Positions 1 through 12,880 are shown, numbered from the stretch's first letter. The stretch: 64,000 bases of DNA from Diadema setosum (GCF_964275005.1 NC_092692.1:14329584-14393583), one strand, 5' to 3'. Numbers and translations: made by a program. Notes: generated by a model not told the origin, from the sequence alone.

Positions 1-3000
1 GATATACAGCCAGGAAGACATTTACTGGCATGCACGTGCCTATGGTATTTTGACATGATATACTACATATTTCCTATAATAAGATGGTTGGAGAAGATGT
101 ATTTCTGAAATTGCAATCTATGCTGATTCAGCCGCCATTTTGCATACACAATTATGATTTTATGATTTGGTATACTAATTTTGGGCAGAAGAGACTGTTT
201 CCCCAAGTTATCTTTACAAGATTGAAATGTCATTATGACCTTAATGCAAGCCTTTTTCAAGAAATCCCACTTGGTAGAATAATGCATTATAATATATATA
301 CTTGGAGAACTGATGTCTCCATCCAGAATGATTATGTGACATAATGTGACCATGCATCACAAAACCAACAAAACGTTGCCAGACATTGATTTTAGTTAAG
401 GGCAGATTCTTAAAGAGCGGACTCTAAGCTTTAAAATGATGTATCACACAATTCAAATGGACTCCCCTAACCTATCTAAATACTAGAACGAAAACACACA
501 CTCTGGAAAAGTGTGAATTGAGAAAAGAGGGTCTATTCAAGCACTTAATCTTTACCAAGCCGTGCTAGCTGTGCAATGAATGTAAACCACTGGAGCTACC
601 ACAATGAAGGGATTATCAGATTAAGCTGAAATTGAGCATGCTCCTTTAACATATTCTATGCATGTTTAATGTCAACTTTCAAGTCAGTAGACTTATCGTT
701 TCAAAAGTTATTAGACTTAAAAGTAAAGAGTGTGTAAATAATTTCAAGAAATGAAAAGGGGACATACCTGATCGTTCTACTCTCCCTCCAAAAAGGTTGA
801 AGAAAAACTGCTGAAAACACAATTTCACATTCATGTTATGATCCCAAACTAAAGAATTATGTAGAAGGATAGCTCTTTCAGCAAATATGAAACACACAAG
901 ATTGACTCAGTTGACCCATTTCCCCTTTCAAGAGTCCTCACGTAAAATCAAGTGTATGACTTTTTTTTTTTTGTGATGCACGGTCACATGTGGAAGATGG
1001 TCCTCTATATTCACCTACTCATACTGTGCCTTACACACAGGGCATACAAAGTCACCCTTTGGAGGTCTGCAGATGTCAACAAATATGGGGTGACACCACC
1101 TCCCACACACCTCACTTGGCTCACAACAAACCCAGTCTGCTGGCAGAGGGGGCTTGCTGCACCCCACAGCATCACAGATTCGTCTTTGCTTGGGTGGTTT
1201 CACTGCTGCTGCCAGTAATGCCCTTAGTACATATCCCTCATTTTTCTTGCATGTACCTGACCAAGGCTAGCTGGATTCAGACCTCTTGTGATCGCTAATG
1301 CGTTCTAAAGACAAAGACAAATAATAATAATATTAATAACAATAATGATAATAAAAATAATAATGATAATAATTAATGAACATAACTATGTATGTATATA
1401 TGTTTGTTTGTTTGTGTGTTTATAGATATATACACACACATATACACATATATACGTACATTCATTAACACTTATGTGAGTAAAGAAATACGTAACCAAT
1501 CACGTGTACTATTACATCTAATTAGGAAATACAATCATAAACATATTCCTAAAAAAGAGTCAGGAGACTGGCTCAACAAATGTGATAATATCAATAAGCA
1601 AACTTGGAACATCAACATGCTGAAACATGTAAAATTCAGATTCTAGTGTATGAAATCTATATGTGAATGTCTTATTATAGTAAACTAGTATTGATAAGAT
1701 ATCAACATGAAATCATCAAGCTCGTCTACCTGGTTTTAAAGGACCATTAACAAAGCTGTTGTAAGTAAAAGATGAAGTGGATCTGTAATTGACGTTGTCA
1801 AAGTAATAAATGTCATTACTGCAGACACATAACACTAAGATTTCATGTTCTAGACTGACCTTGTAAGAAAATAGCAACACAGCATTCAGAGGAAATATTC
1901 ATTTCAACTCCCAAAAGACAGGTCAGTTCAACTGTCACACAGACAGAAAGACAGACAAAAGGACAGACAGAAGGACAACCTGAAAATATATAATGCCTCA
2001 GGTGACACTTTATGGCGTATCTGAGGCATAAGAACTTCCTGAGAAAATTATTGTCAGTCAGTACAACCATATGAGTATAGTGCCTACAGTTTCATGAAGA
2101 TAAACCTTTAGCCATTTCTGAAATATGGTGAGAATTCAGTTCTACTCTTTTCTATGATTAACCCCATGATTTTAAATGCGTGTAGGCCCTATTCTTTTTG
2201 TTAACTGTAGTACTAGCATAACTATCTATACAATACACATCAAACCTTTGATCTTGAGAGATTTAGCCCTAGACTAGTCTCTGTAGCAGATACCATGGTC
2301 AGCCAACATAAAAGCCTGTTTGTTGTTGTTGTTTTTGTTTTCTCTAAACTTGCAATTAAGTGTTATGGGATGGACAAATAAACAACCTGAAAGCATGCAG
2401 TACCTCTTCACTTTTACATGATGGGCACAAGGAAAGAATATATTAGTACATGTTCTTGTTCACAGAATATTTGAAATAAAGAAGAATGCTAGTCCTGTTT
2501 AATTACCAGCATTACAAAGGCACCACACGAACTTCCATCCTTCTGCAGTGCAGACGTCAGGGACTCATCATGGCTCCACTCACCTTGGAGCTCCCCTGTT
2601 TCTTGGGCCCTCTGTGCCATGGAGTGCCTTTACCAACATACAGAAACAGATAAAGGTAAAGGTAAAGGTTTACTGAAGAGCTACAGCCAAAATGCAAAAA
2701 AGGAGATAAGATTGAGGTGGTGGGGATGAGGGCTTGACTCTCATTAGCTTCAAAATGAAGTCAACTTGTTGGCATTACTTAAGTAATTGGATCTATTAAT
2801 AGATGACAACACTCTATTTGTAATTCATAAAAAAAAATATCAGCGTTGATCTAGACACACACATAGAACATCTTTCTTATGGACGATAAAATGTACTTGA
2901 TTTTTTTTTTTTTTTTTTTGTCCTGGCTTATGTTGAGGTTAACCAAATACCCTATTGGAGATCACAAGTATAATATGTGACCCGCTACAACAAAAAGATC

Positions 3001-3734
3001 CAAAGGTCGGGGGAGGACAATCTTCTGAAAATGGCATGACATCATTCCCTTACTCTTCTACTCTAATGTCATATTTAGTACAACTCGTAAAAGTACTCAA
3101 TTGCGGAGATGTCAGTGATTATATTAGCGCATGTCAAGTGGTTGAGGAAATCAGAGTTTCGAGAAAAACACCTTCAAAGTTTTCCTTCCGACGATAACAT
3201 GATCAAATGGTGGCGAGACAGTTTTCATTGCTTGACAATAGAAGGCACGCTCCCAGCATTAACAAACTCATGAACCTTAATTGAGAAAGTATCAATTAAG
3301 TGACAATGCAATAAGAAATTTAAAACAAAGCTTTTTTTATATGTATTTTCTAGTGCATTTCAGGATTCGGTGTCATTTGCCACTCCTTCGCCATTCATTC
3401 CATTTTGTCCAAATTTGGTGACTTTTCCTCAAATCTTATTACAGACATTTTGATATATAATTTAGCTATCTTTGCTATTGCTGGTTGCAATGGCAACTAT
3501 AAACTGACAACCGTGTCAGTCAGACTTTGCATCTTTTTTATGTTCCAATTTCAATTAACAATATTACACTGTATGAAATTAGTGTTTCTTCGCTGAAACT
3601 TTCTGAAGAAGCCAAATGTGATGTAATAATCTTTTTTAATGAAAATGTAATGTTGCCATGGTTATGCGTTATGATATCCTGACTACAAAACACTCTTGTG
3701 GTCTGTACCTCTACCTATGAAAGCAATTGAAACT

Positions 3735-4232
3735 CGGGTCAATTGAAAAAAAAAAAACTGAGGGAGTTAGGTCAATAAACATATTCTCCTTTGATTTGTA
3801 GAACTGTGAAAAAGAAATGTATGTACGTACATGACAATGTACTCACTATAACATTAATGGTTCATTAAACACCACTGAAATGGAGGGAATAAAAGTTTGA
3901 TATCAAAACATAACATAAAATCCATTGGCACTCTGTATATTATCTTTGAAGAGATAAGGGGGTTTGTTCTTCTCCTATGATAGTAGTTGCACATGTCAAG
4001 TCTGGGGTCAATTGTTAAAAACCTGAGGGAATATAGGTCAATACACATAATAAATGTTCCTTTGATTTGCAGAACTGTGAGTGAAAAATTGAATGTACAT
4101 GTTTATATACTCACTGTAATAATTTCATTGAATGGCGTACTAAACACCATTGAAATTAATATTCTAAGAATAAAAGATCGATATCAAAACATAACATATG
4201 TCTATTGGCATTCTGCACATTATCTTTGAAAA
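3735..4232. repeat. Diverged tandem pair, ~230-bp units (left arm)
   Basis: Units at 3,735-3,957 and 4,003-4,232 share the order GTCAATTG, CTGAGGGA, GGTCAATA, CTTTGATTTG, AGAACTGTGA, TACTCACT, AAACACCA, GATATCAAAACATAACAT and TTATCTTTGAA. The mirror pair is near 23,600-24,105. It sits directly downstream of exon C of the C48 gene and has no coding potential that I can support. Confidence 0.75.
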
Positions 4233-5554
4233 GCTGATCTGAACTTGTCCACGTATATATAGATGGTGTGATCAGATCCCGAAGGGAGTCAGGAACAGAC
4301 ATTTTCATTTCTGGAACATTTGCCACAAGAAGGATCTAGTGGCTCTGTCTAATGTTGATTGGCATAAATGCCCACTTGAATTTTGAAAGGGTCACCTACA
4401 GGTAAATAAACCAATACTTTCATTTTAAAGTGAATGACAACTTTTCGTCATTCGTTACAATGTCTAGTATTTCAAGGAGGTATATGTGGGTTTTCTCATA
4501 CATCATTTCAACGATTTGAGGATCGATGTATGTGGGCATTTTATATTTTATGATTTTTTTTTTCAAAGCGTGGAATTGGTTCTTTTGACAGATTTCGATC
4601 TGCTCAAGCAGTTGATAAGCTTTATCTTCTCATATTTTTTTAATTGCCAACAATTCTTTGTTACTACACAAACCCACTCTTGCTACTTTAACTTGCTTCA
4701 TTAGAAAAGTGGCATTCACTTGCTGTTCCTAAACTTTACATAAATTTACGTTCAAAATTAAACTCTTGATGATTAGCTTGTAGTTAAGTGCCGTGTGAGT
4801 GCATCACTCAAAAGCTAGCAAATCTTAAAGATTAGTTGATGATTAGAAACACATCATCAGTGAGTACACAGAATAATGTTAGTAATTTTTTATTATTACT
4901 ATTAAGCACCTTTATCTAACAAATCATTGAACACAGCCAGAGGCTGAATTAAAATTGATTTTACAAAAATGAAGAAACAATATTTATATGCAATATAACA
5001 TGAATATAAAAATGTGAAATTACTACAGGCTCATACAAAACAAGAAAAAAAAAAACCCGCATACATAGTAGGGAAATAATGAAAGCTTGAATTGACCTTG
5101 GCCATTGACCCTTGACCTTTGACCATAACATTTTCGCAACAATCACTGCCAATCAGTATTTGCATATTCACTAAGTTCCATGAATGATGTATAGGCCTGC
5201 CTTGAACCATTTTCGAGATACGAGGAAATATAAAATTTTCACGTTTTCACTCAACGCTTTACATTTAATTTTTGACCTTATTGCCCAAAATATTCTTTCT
5301 CTTTCTCTCGCTCTAAACCCCCCCCCCCATAATATTATGAGTGCTGATACTCACTCATCTGAGTACAAACCCAAAGATTGTTACACAATATACACACCAG
5401 TGCCCAACATCACCTCACAACAATAATCAACGAACTTGTGAGTTTGCGTCTTATGGGTCAACCTCCAGCTGCGCTATTTTGCATGGGTATATTAAAGGTT
5501 ATGTGACAAGATTCTGCAATTCCTGTACAAAAATTGAGTAGGATTCACTCTTAA

Positions 5555-6114
5555 AGGGACAAGTATACCTTCATATACATAAGGATTGAGAGAGTGCAGC
5601 AATATTAGTAGAACACATCAGTGAAAGTTTGGGGAAAATTGGACAATCCGTTCAAAAGTTACGAATATTTTAAGTATCTGCGCAGTCACTGCTGGAAGAG
5701 AAGACTACTACAGTGTATGATGTCACATGCGTACAACTACATAAGGAAAATAAAAAGAGAATTTCACAAAACTTTACTTTTTGAATAAAGTGCACATTTC
5801 TTCGACTTGCTACTGACGTATGTTAAGGGTAATATTATTCCCCCTGCCTTCTGAAAGAGAGAAGTCCAGTGTTCTTTTGTTATGCGAGAAAAATGGAAAT
5901 ATGTTGAATTTTCTTTATTCTTTCTTTATATAGTTGTACTCATGTGACATCACAAGCTATAGTAGTCTTTTCATCCAGCCGTGACTGAGTAGAAACTTAA
6001 AAAATTCATAACTTTTGAACAGATTGTCCGATTTTCCTCAAACTCTCACTGATGTGTTCTACTAATATTGCTGCATTCACTCAACCCACATGTCTATGAA
6101 GGTGAACTTGTCCT
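5555..6114. mobile_element. Foldback MITE with TTAA target sites (left arm)
   Basis: The element is flanked by TTAA at 5,551 and 6,115. Its ends are inverted: AGGGACAAG plus ACCTTCATA on the left and AGGACAAG plus ACCTTCATA on the reverse complement of the right. Inverted similarity extends inward for most of the length (ATTAGTAGAACACATCAGTG in both halves). It has no coding capacity. TTAA targets fit piggyBac- or Kolobok-type mobilisation. The counterpart is at 21,173-21,731, so this insertion predates the palindrome. Confidence 0.85.
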
Positions 6115-7715
6115 TTAAGTTTTATCTTAAAGTTTTGTGCACATGTGAACATGCGTTGTGAGGTCAAGACTGGAGCTAATCATCAACTGCTATACGTAAG
6201 TTTCATATTTAGCAACTGCGTATGAAAGTAACTAAAGTCTTTTGTGTTGATAATAACACAACTGCTTTACAGTAGAAAAACATTGCCTGCAAAACTCGTG
6301 ACCATACCTTCTTAAACTGCCATTCCACGGACATTCCACTGTACAGCAACATACGAGGGTATGATGAACACATGTCCATAGTCCTGTACATTGATTTCAT
6401 TTCGAAGAAGATGGAGGTACTCATTTATGACCTAACAAAATATAATCCAAGAAAGAAACAAAACCTTCCGGTTATCACTTCTAAACAAAATCTTGTATTC
6501 ACAAAATCAAGAAATTATTAAAAATGTATTACAAATTAAGGAGGAACTACAATCATCAGGACTCTGCCCCAGGGTACATAAAGAACAAAGTAAAAAAGTC
6601 ACCTATTGAAAGTAAAATGGATGGCACTGGTTCATATACCACTTTCCTATCTTCTTCTGAGGCTTTGGTTGTCAACATGCCCATGTACTTATCTACTTTT
6701 TGTTTTGCAGTAAAATAATGCACAAAAAATGGAGAATTCCTTAATTAAACTGTCCAGCAAATAGCTCAATATTTCCTTCATTTTTAAGACCTTGAGATCT
6801 AATCTGGTGGGAACATTCATTTGTATACTTTGTTTTGTAATGTCATCTTCTCAAGGGAATGTGTAATGCTATGGCATGGCACACACAGAAGCAAAAAAGA
6901 AATACATTGTATGTATATATCAATAGACATAATTGTTCTCACAGTCCCATTTTTGTGACTGTCATCACCATCATTGCCACACATACTGTATATTCCAACA
7001 TAGGGAGATTTCAACAATTGGTGTGTAGTTCGGATCTGACCTCGGCAGCTTTTTTTCTGTAACCAAAGTTACATAGATCTATCAAAGTGTCACAAGATAT
7101 TTCAGACTTCGAAGACTATACACTCGGACTGACTGATGATGAGCAGCAGGCTATAATCATCATTTTCAGAAAATGTTCTTCCCCTATATACATAGCTTTA
7201 CCGTAGGTCTGTATACTCGGCGAGATCTAAAATTCAGCTCCCCTTCTCACACTTAAAAAGCTAACCTCCACAGCTAAGGACAAAGGACCCTCAAATACAA
7301 TGTCTTCCACAATTTCCCAAGTTAAACGTAGACCTAATTAAAAGTTCATTCAAGGTGGCCAACTTAATTCCCTAACAAAACAGCTATTAAGTTTCTTGGC
7401 TGTTATTTTATTGTATTTTGCACAACTGCAGGATATTATGCAGCTCGGGTTCATCATTTAGTTTACTCTCAAGTCGGGTATCATTGTACTCAGACTGTTT
7501 AGGACGGCTGTATATCCACTTAAATTTGTACTTGCCGATCGTACCCTTCCATATCATATAAAACACGTGCCGCTGTCCATTCGTTTACTGCATAGCTGCT
7601 GTAAACATGATATTCATAAGATGAGCGGACGTGGGGAAAAACCTAGATTGGCGATTGCCTATTTTTGAAGTTACAAGTGGAAATGAAATGGGTGGTTCTT
7701 ATTATGGTCCATAAA

Positions 7716-8536
7716 ACCAAGTTTTGGTGATAAAAATTAAAAAAAGAGGGAGCAATGAAGACAAAAAAAAATCTTCTTTCTCCCATAACATGGGAAAAGA
7801 AATACCAATTACGAGGCCCTGAGACCCATGGATTCCCACGGGTGATTACTTATTAAACCTAATGACTATGATCCCCCTCCCAAAATAACAATAATAATTA
7901 TAATAACAATATAACAATATTAAGAAGAATAATAATTATGATAATAATAATGATGATGTATAGTCTGAAGCAGATAAACGGATGATTCTATGATCCATCA
8001 AACCAAGTTTTGGTGATTGAAAACAAAAAGGAGGAAGCAATTGAAGACGAAAATATAATATTTTTCTCCCATAACGGCGGAAAACAAATAGGAATGCCTT
8101 GACACCAGCCGTGGATTCCCTCGGGTGCCTGCATGGATGCAAGAGCAGGGGGTATAGGAATATGTTATATTAATATCAAAGTCATAGTGTCAATAGTATC
8201 TCCCCGTTTTGACGGGAAGAATCTGTGGGCAGAACTTTCGGAGAATCTCATAAGCGCTTTTGGTAATGTTTCTCTGAATGTTTGTTTTTGTTTGTTTGTT
8301 TGTTTGTTTGCTTGTTTTTTCTGCGGGGGAGAAAATGTGTGTGTGTGTTTGGGGATTGAACGGTGGTCATGGGTAGAAGAGAGCACAAGTAACGAAAGAA
8401 TGAGAAAACTTTTCTCTTTATTTCATGTTCTTTATCATCATTCTTTATCTATATAATTCTTTATTTTATGTGCAAAATCGTATATATGAGAAAAAATGAA
8501 ACCTCTCAGACCCGTGGATTCCCACGGGTGCTGCTA

Positions 8537-8537
<1 letters not shown>
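7716..8537 (+). mobile_element. Helitron-like 3' ends, three in tandem (left arm)
   Basis: At 8,510-8,529 ACCCGTGGATTCCCACGGGT forms an 8-bp stem with a 4-base loop, followed 4 bases later by CTAG at 8,534-8,537 and then T of a TA tract. This is the textbook Helitron 3' terminus (hairpin, CTRR, insertion between A and T). Related but degraded hairpins lie at 7,824-7,843 and 8,107-8,127, each preceded by the shared block AAACCAAGTTTTGGTGAT. No Rep/helicase is seen and the 5' end is not located. Confidence 0.6.

Positions 8538-8606
<69 letters not shown>
8538..8606. repeat. (TA)n microsatellite, left arm
   Basis: Uninterrupted TA dinucleotides directly after the Helitron-like CTAG end. The mirror tract at 18,543-18,599 is shorter. 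Confidence 0.98.
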
Positions 8607-8608
<2 letters not shown>

Positions 8609-9057
8609 CTCAGTACTACACTCACCTCACACATTCACATCAACACACATTGCATTCATACATCTAACAATGCATGCTGGCACATACCTTACTGTTCAAC
8701 CAATTGGGATGTATGAGGGTTTCAAAGTCTCGGTATTCCAATACATCACCACACGTGGTACCGAGCTTTCTTATGCATGGGCAAGGTGACATTCTCCACA
8801 TCAATCTCTTGGAGAAGTTTTCTGATGGCACCTGCAACGATTGATCCAAGCAGAGTGAGTAAAAACTGTATTATGTGTTAAAGCTGTGAACCTGATATTT
8901 CATACTTGATGCTGTATAAATCTTACTTATACATCTTCACGAAGTAATACTGGAATAAACTACAAATGTATCATGAGGGGTGTCGACCATAGTGATGCAC
9001 TCTTTTTTTTTAACAAAGGCAAATGCCAAAATGTGTCTCGCCCTTACGCGTAGAAGA

Positions 9058-9915
9058 AACTAGAATTATCACTGAAGGTGATTAATACCCCCGCCCCTAG
9101 TGTTGCTTTATAGTATGTGATGTCATGAGGGCATTGACGTTAATACCAAGTTTGTGCACTTTATAGTTTTAGTTTTATAGTTTTAGTTTACTGTACAATT
9201 ACACGAGTTCCACAAGGTTTGGGTAAAAAGTGAGGTTACCATGGCAATGCATTGTCTGATACAAACACAAGGGACATTTTGCATAACTATACTTAAAGAC
9301 CATCATACACACCAAATTTCACCTTCATAGACTAAATGGTTCAATTTGATACAAAAATGAGTGGTTACCATGGCAACAAATTTTTCTTATATTAACACAT
9401 TGGTGTCTTGCATAACCTTTAACAAAAACCCAGGTTCCTGATTGGTTGTTGCTATGGGAAGTTGCCATTCCAGCAATAGTTGCCATCCTAACATCTTTTA
9501 TTAAATGGGGCCCATACAGGTGTCACAAGTTGATTTTCATGCAGTGGCAGACTTGCAATCCAAGTGTTGGCCTGAAATATCCTAAATATGTTCAGGTAGA
9601 CAATTGCATCTTCTATTTCCCACACTGAAAGCCAAACAACAAGACTTTCAGCAGCAGCAGCAACAACAACAACAAACAGCAACAACGCCACCACCACCAA
9701 CAACAACAATAACAAACCTTGTGCAGGTCTCTGTCTTGGTATTTCCGGGGGTGCACTCTTGTCGATATTCGCTGAGGTTTCTTTTGGGTAAAAATGGAAG
9801 AAGAATTCATGATAAGCACAAACTAGAATTATCACTGAATGTGATTAATACCCCCGCCCCTAGTGTTGCTTTATAGTATGTGAAGTTATGAGGGCAATGA
9901 CGATAATACCAAGTC
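9058..9915. repeat. Cassette flanked by ~95-bp direct repeats (left arm)
   Basis: Near-identical blocks at 9,058-9,165 and 9,823-9,915 (starting ACTAGAATTATCACTGAA and containing ACCCCCGCCCCTAGTG) flank about 660 bp that hold the candidate upstream exons. The right arm has the same pair near 17,215-17,310 and 18,000-18,090. The repeats are short and lack recognisable LTR features. A tandem duplication or paired insertions of one small element would also explain them. Confidence 0.6.
9520..9780 (-). other. Candidate upstream exons of the left-arm C48 gene (unrecognised)
   Basis: Mirror of 17,345-17,580: blocks 9,780-9,718 and from 9,624 downward, with the same donor, acceptor and phase. The frame after VWEIEDAIVYLNIFRI continues differently from the right arm (FQANTWIASLPL), because a small indel changes the frame there. 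Confidence 0.28.
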
Positions 9916-10499
9916 TAACAACTAGAACAATCTGAGTATCTAAATTAGATCTAAACTTGTCATTATAAAACACATTTTTTTTTGTTACAAAATACAAGGC
10001 CACGAAAGTATTATCAAAGAAGTATTTATCACTTGCACCATTCAGATATTAATATTTGATTACCAAATTACCAAATCTGATGTTACAAAAGGAGAAACAA
10101 AGAATTTTTTTTACGGGAGGGCCTATACTCAAGGTACATCTCCATAGTTTACAACACGCACGTTACTAACCACTGCAACAACCAACACATGCAATCTACA
10201 ATATCAAGATTTGTTTTTCCTTTCGAGGACCATCAGACTAATGCCAAAACTTCCATTTCCTTATATTTATTCTTCTTCCTCGATTAGCACTTTCTTTGTC
10301 TGCACATGGTTACATCAACTGAGTAAAACAATAAAACAAACAAGTATGTGGAGTTTTCCATGCTTGCGTCCACATAATATTATAATGGCTGTGTAAGGAA
10401 AATGATAGCAAAACGCACAAGGACCTGAATTTCTTAATATTTTTTTCAACTTTATCACTGCAATATTGTGACATATTTTTAGTTATCTGCTTAACAACG

Positions 10500-11425
10500 C
10501 ATAGTCATTAGAAGAGCAATTAATACTAAGATGTTGTCATTTTCAAGCGTCGAATCACATCAAAAGACATGAGTTTCGGCTCCAAGGGCTTTGTTTGTCA
10601 CTCTACTAAAAATAATTTAAGTTAAAAATTGAAGTTCATCGGTAAATTCAACAACATGACCAAACCGCACTCTACTGTCGCCTCACCACACTCTACTGTC
10701 GCCTCGTTTTATGTGTATAACGCATAGGCATTAGAAGAGCACGTAATACTATAGATGTTGTCACTTTTAACGGTCGAATCGCATCAAAAGACATGGGTTT
10801 CGGCTCCAGGGGCTTTGTTTGTCACTCTACTAAAAAATAATTTAAGCTAAAAATTGAAGTTCATCGGTAAATTCACCAATATGACCAAACCGCACTCTAC
10901 TGTCGCCTCACCACACTCTACTGTCGCCTCGTTTTATGTGTATAACGCATAGGCATTAGCAGAGCATTTGATACTAAGATGTTGTCACTTTTAACGGTCG
11001 AATCGCTTCAAAAGACATGAGTTTCGGCTCCAGGGGCTTTATTTGTCACTCTACTAAAAATAATCAATGTTAAAAATGCAAGTTCATCGGTAAATTCACC
11101 AATATGACCAAACCGCACTCTACTGTCGCCTCACCACACTCTACTGTCGCCTCGTTTTATGTGTATAACGCATAGGCATTAGAAGAGCATTTGATAATAA
11201 GATGTTGTCACTTTTAACGGTCGAATCGCTTCAAAAGACATGAGTTTCAGCTCCAGGGGCTTTATTTGTCACTCTACTAAAAATAGTCAGTGTTAAAAAT
11301 GCAAGTTCATCGGTAAATTCACCAATATGACCAAACCGCACTCTACTGTCGCCTCACCACACTCTACTGTCGCCTCGTTTCATGTGTATAACGCATAGGC
11401 ATTAGAAGAGCATGTATTACTATAG
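10500..11425 (+). repeat. ~223-bp satellite, left-arm array (4 periods)
   Basis: The anchor CGCATAGGCATTAGAAGAGC recurs at 10,721, 10,946 (one mismatch), 11,169 and 11,392, after a diverged start at about 10,500. Each full monomer contains CTCTACTGTCGCCTC twice, 20 bp apart. This is the smallest of the three arrays. Confidence 0.95.
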
Positions 11426-11597
11426 ACGTTGTCATTTTTAACGGTTGATTGAGATGAACTTCGATTCAATTAGAACTTAAGAGAATGACTGATTTCATTA
11501 AGTGTACTTTTCTGTGTTTTCTGACCCAGCCCGTTTTACCCACACCCCCCCCCCCCAACAAAAAAAAAAAAAATAAAAAAATAACAACTAGGCCATA

Positions 11598-12370
11598 GGG
11601 TAACATCCCCAGTATTCGGTCACTTAAGCTTTTTTGCAATATTTTTCAAACTAAAATAATACATACATACATCATATCTACAGCAATGTATGTGAAATAT
11701 ATCAAATTTCTTTAATCTCAACTTTCATTTCGTTAAATATCTCACAGAATTGCACAAAATCGCGAAATATTTCACCTTGAAAATTCCCCAGTATACGGTC
11801 ATCGGCTCCAGTATTCGGTCACGCGATGTGCGCGTTCAAAGTCAATGCGTGTTCAAGGCAGCTGAAAAACGCGCGCGCGCGCTACCTTGTTGGCGCAGAA
11901 TTGCATCGGGGACGTTGCGGCGACCGTTGGTGACCGAATACTGGGTCCTCGGCACTTGCATTCAACCCTTGTACATTGGGACACTGTATCGGCACGTACG
12001 GACATTTTGTTTTTCTTTTGCGTTTTTGAGGATACCATTACACTCCAAGCTTGCGATAAGCGAAAAATCCCGCGAGAGAACGGCGTAATTTCTCGATTTT
12101 TAGCGCTTTTTCGGCGACCCGTACTCTTATAACTGGGCCTTATCCGCGCGCGCTTTTGGAAAGTAGCGCCGATTCTGCACTTTTGACGGTAAAATTTGGG
12201 ATTTTGGATGGATTTTTGGAGGGGGCTAAGGGAGTTTCCTATTGTGAATGAGTGTGGAAGTATGTGAATTAATGTGATTTGCGTGTGTTGTGACAGTTGA
12301 ACTTACTGGCTGGTGACTAGTGATAAGTGACCGAATACCGGGGGCTGACCGAATACTGGTGCCCTTACCC
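11598..12370. mobile_element. 773-bp TIR element, left-arm-specific, TA target duplication
   Basis: The ends are inverted repeats beginning GGGTAA and sharing CCAGTATTCGGTCA, flanked by TA at 11,596 and 12,371. The right arm (near 13,565) and the NDUFA6 upstream copy (near 39,248) read straight through the empty site GGCCCTACTAAAAG. The CAGTATTCGGTCA word recurs inside near 11,809 and inverted near 11,930. TA duplication suggests a Tc1/mariner-like non-autonomous element, but no transposase is visible. The interior is CpG rich near 11,860-12,150. Confidence 0.9.
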
Positions 12371-12538
12371 TACTAAAAGTATTTATTTGAAGAATCTTCT
12401 CACCCCCCTTCAAACGCACTTACCACAATGACGATCAAACTCATTGTCAAACCATGTTTGTACAGAATCTTCGGGATGTCAGCAAGGGTGAGTCGTCGAT
12501 GGACATCCCTCGAGTGAGTGACAGACAGACGGAAAAAT

Positions 12539-12575
<37 letters not shown>

Positions 12576-12580
12576 CACAT
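12539..12580. repeat. (CA)n microsatellite, left copy of the shared module
   Basis: CA repeat interrupted by AAAC, also found at 13,363-13,412 (as GT) and 39,417-39,462. All three copies of the NDUFA6-upstream module carry it. Confidence 0.95.
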
Positions 12581-12818
12581 ACTGTTGCAACTGTGCAAGC
12601 AAAATGTGTTTACATGACGTACACTCGGTAGTGTACGTTTATAACGCAGGGGAACAGGGAATTTCCCACCTCATACATATTCAATAAGGCTTCGGCAGTC
12701 AGCGAGCCAGCTCATGAATAATTAATATCTGTGACCTTTGGTGAAACTACTTCCCGCAGAGCATTCTCGCCTCAAAAGTGCCTACCCACCGAACTAAAAC
12801 ATAGTGGAATGCGTGTCC

Positions 12819-12880
12819 CTATTCCCAACATACACGAGACCGTGCAGCCAAATTACCGTGTTGCGTCGCCATCTTGTTCC
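12819..12880 (-). promoter_or_regulatory. Candidate first-exon start of left-arm gene copy
   Basis: Mirror of the right-arm start: CCGGAACAAGATGGCG with ATG at 12,872 on the minus strand. It opens a 17-codon frame (MATQHGNLAARSRVCWE) that differs completely from the right-arm frame after MA, although flanking DNA on both sides is shared. The region just after the start codon is therefore replaced or hypervariable between arms. Confidence 0.3.

Larger units (their letters stand above)
1015..8831 (-). pseudogene. C48 (Ulp1/SENP-like) cysteine peptidase with PHD-like finger, left-arm copy, probably decayed
   Basis: Mirror copy of the right-arm gene. Exons on the minus strand: A 8,831-8,688, B 6,431-6,308, C 4,395-4,239, E about 2,627-2,507, F 1,304-1,015. 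Exon A is open in both arms and differs by single residues (TTCGDVLEYR here, TTCDDVLEYR on the right). The same TAG follows the catalytic His in exon C, so this change predates the duplication. Copy-specific damage is also present: a stop near the end of exon B, 4 extra bases in exon C with loss of its GT donor, and a 9-bp in-frame insertion that adds three residues between the Cys pairs of the PHD-like finger. The exon E donor CTG|GTAATT is intact. The two copies diverge from the palindrome centre, so they would be transcribed head to head if active. Confidence 0.72.

Noticed and set aside
9058-9915. Direct-repeat cassette as a solo or small LTR element
   Set aside because: Repeats are ~95 bp, without recognisable LTR ends, primer site or any retroelement coding; no retrovirus-like or Polinton element is supported anywhere in the window.
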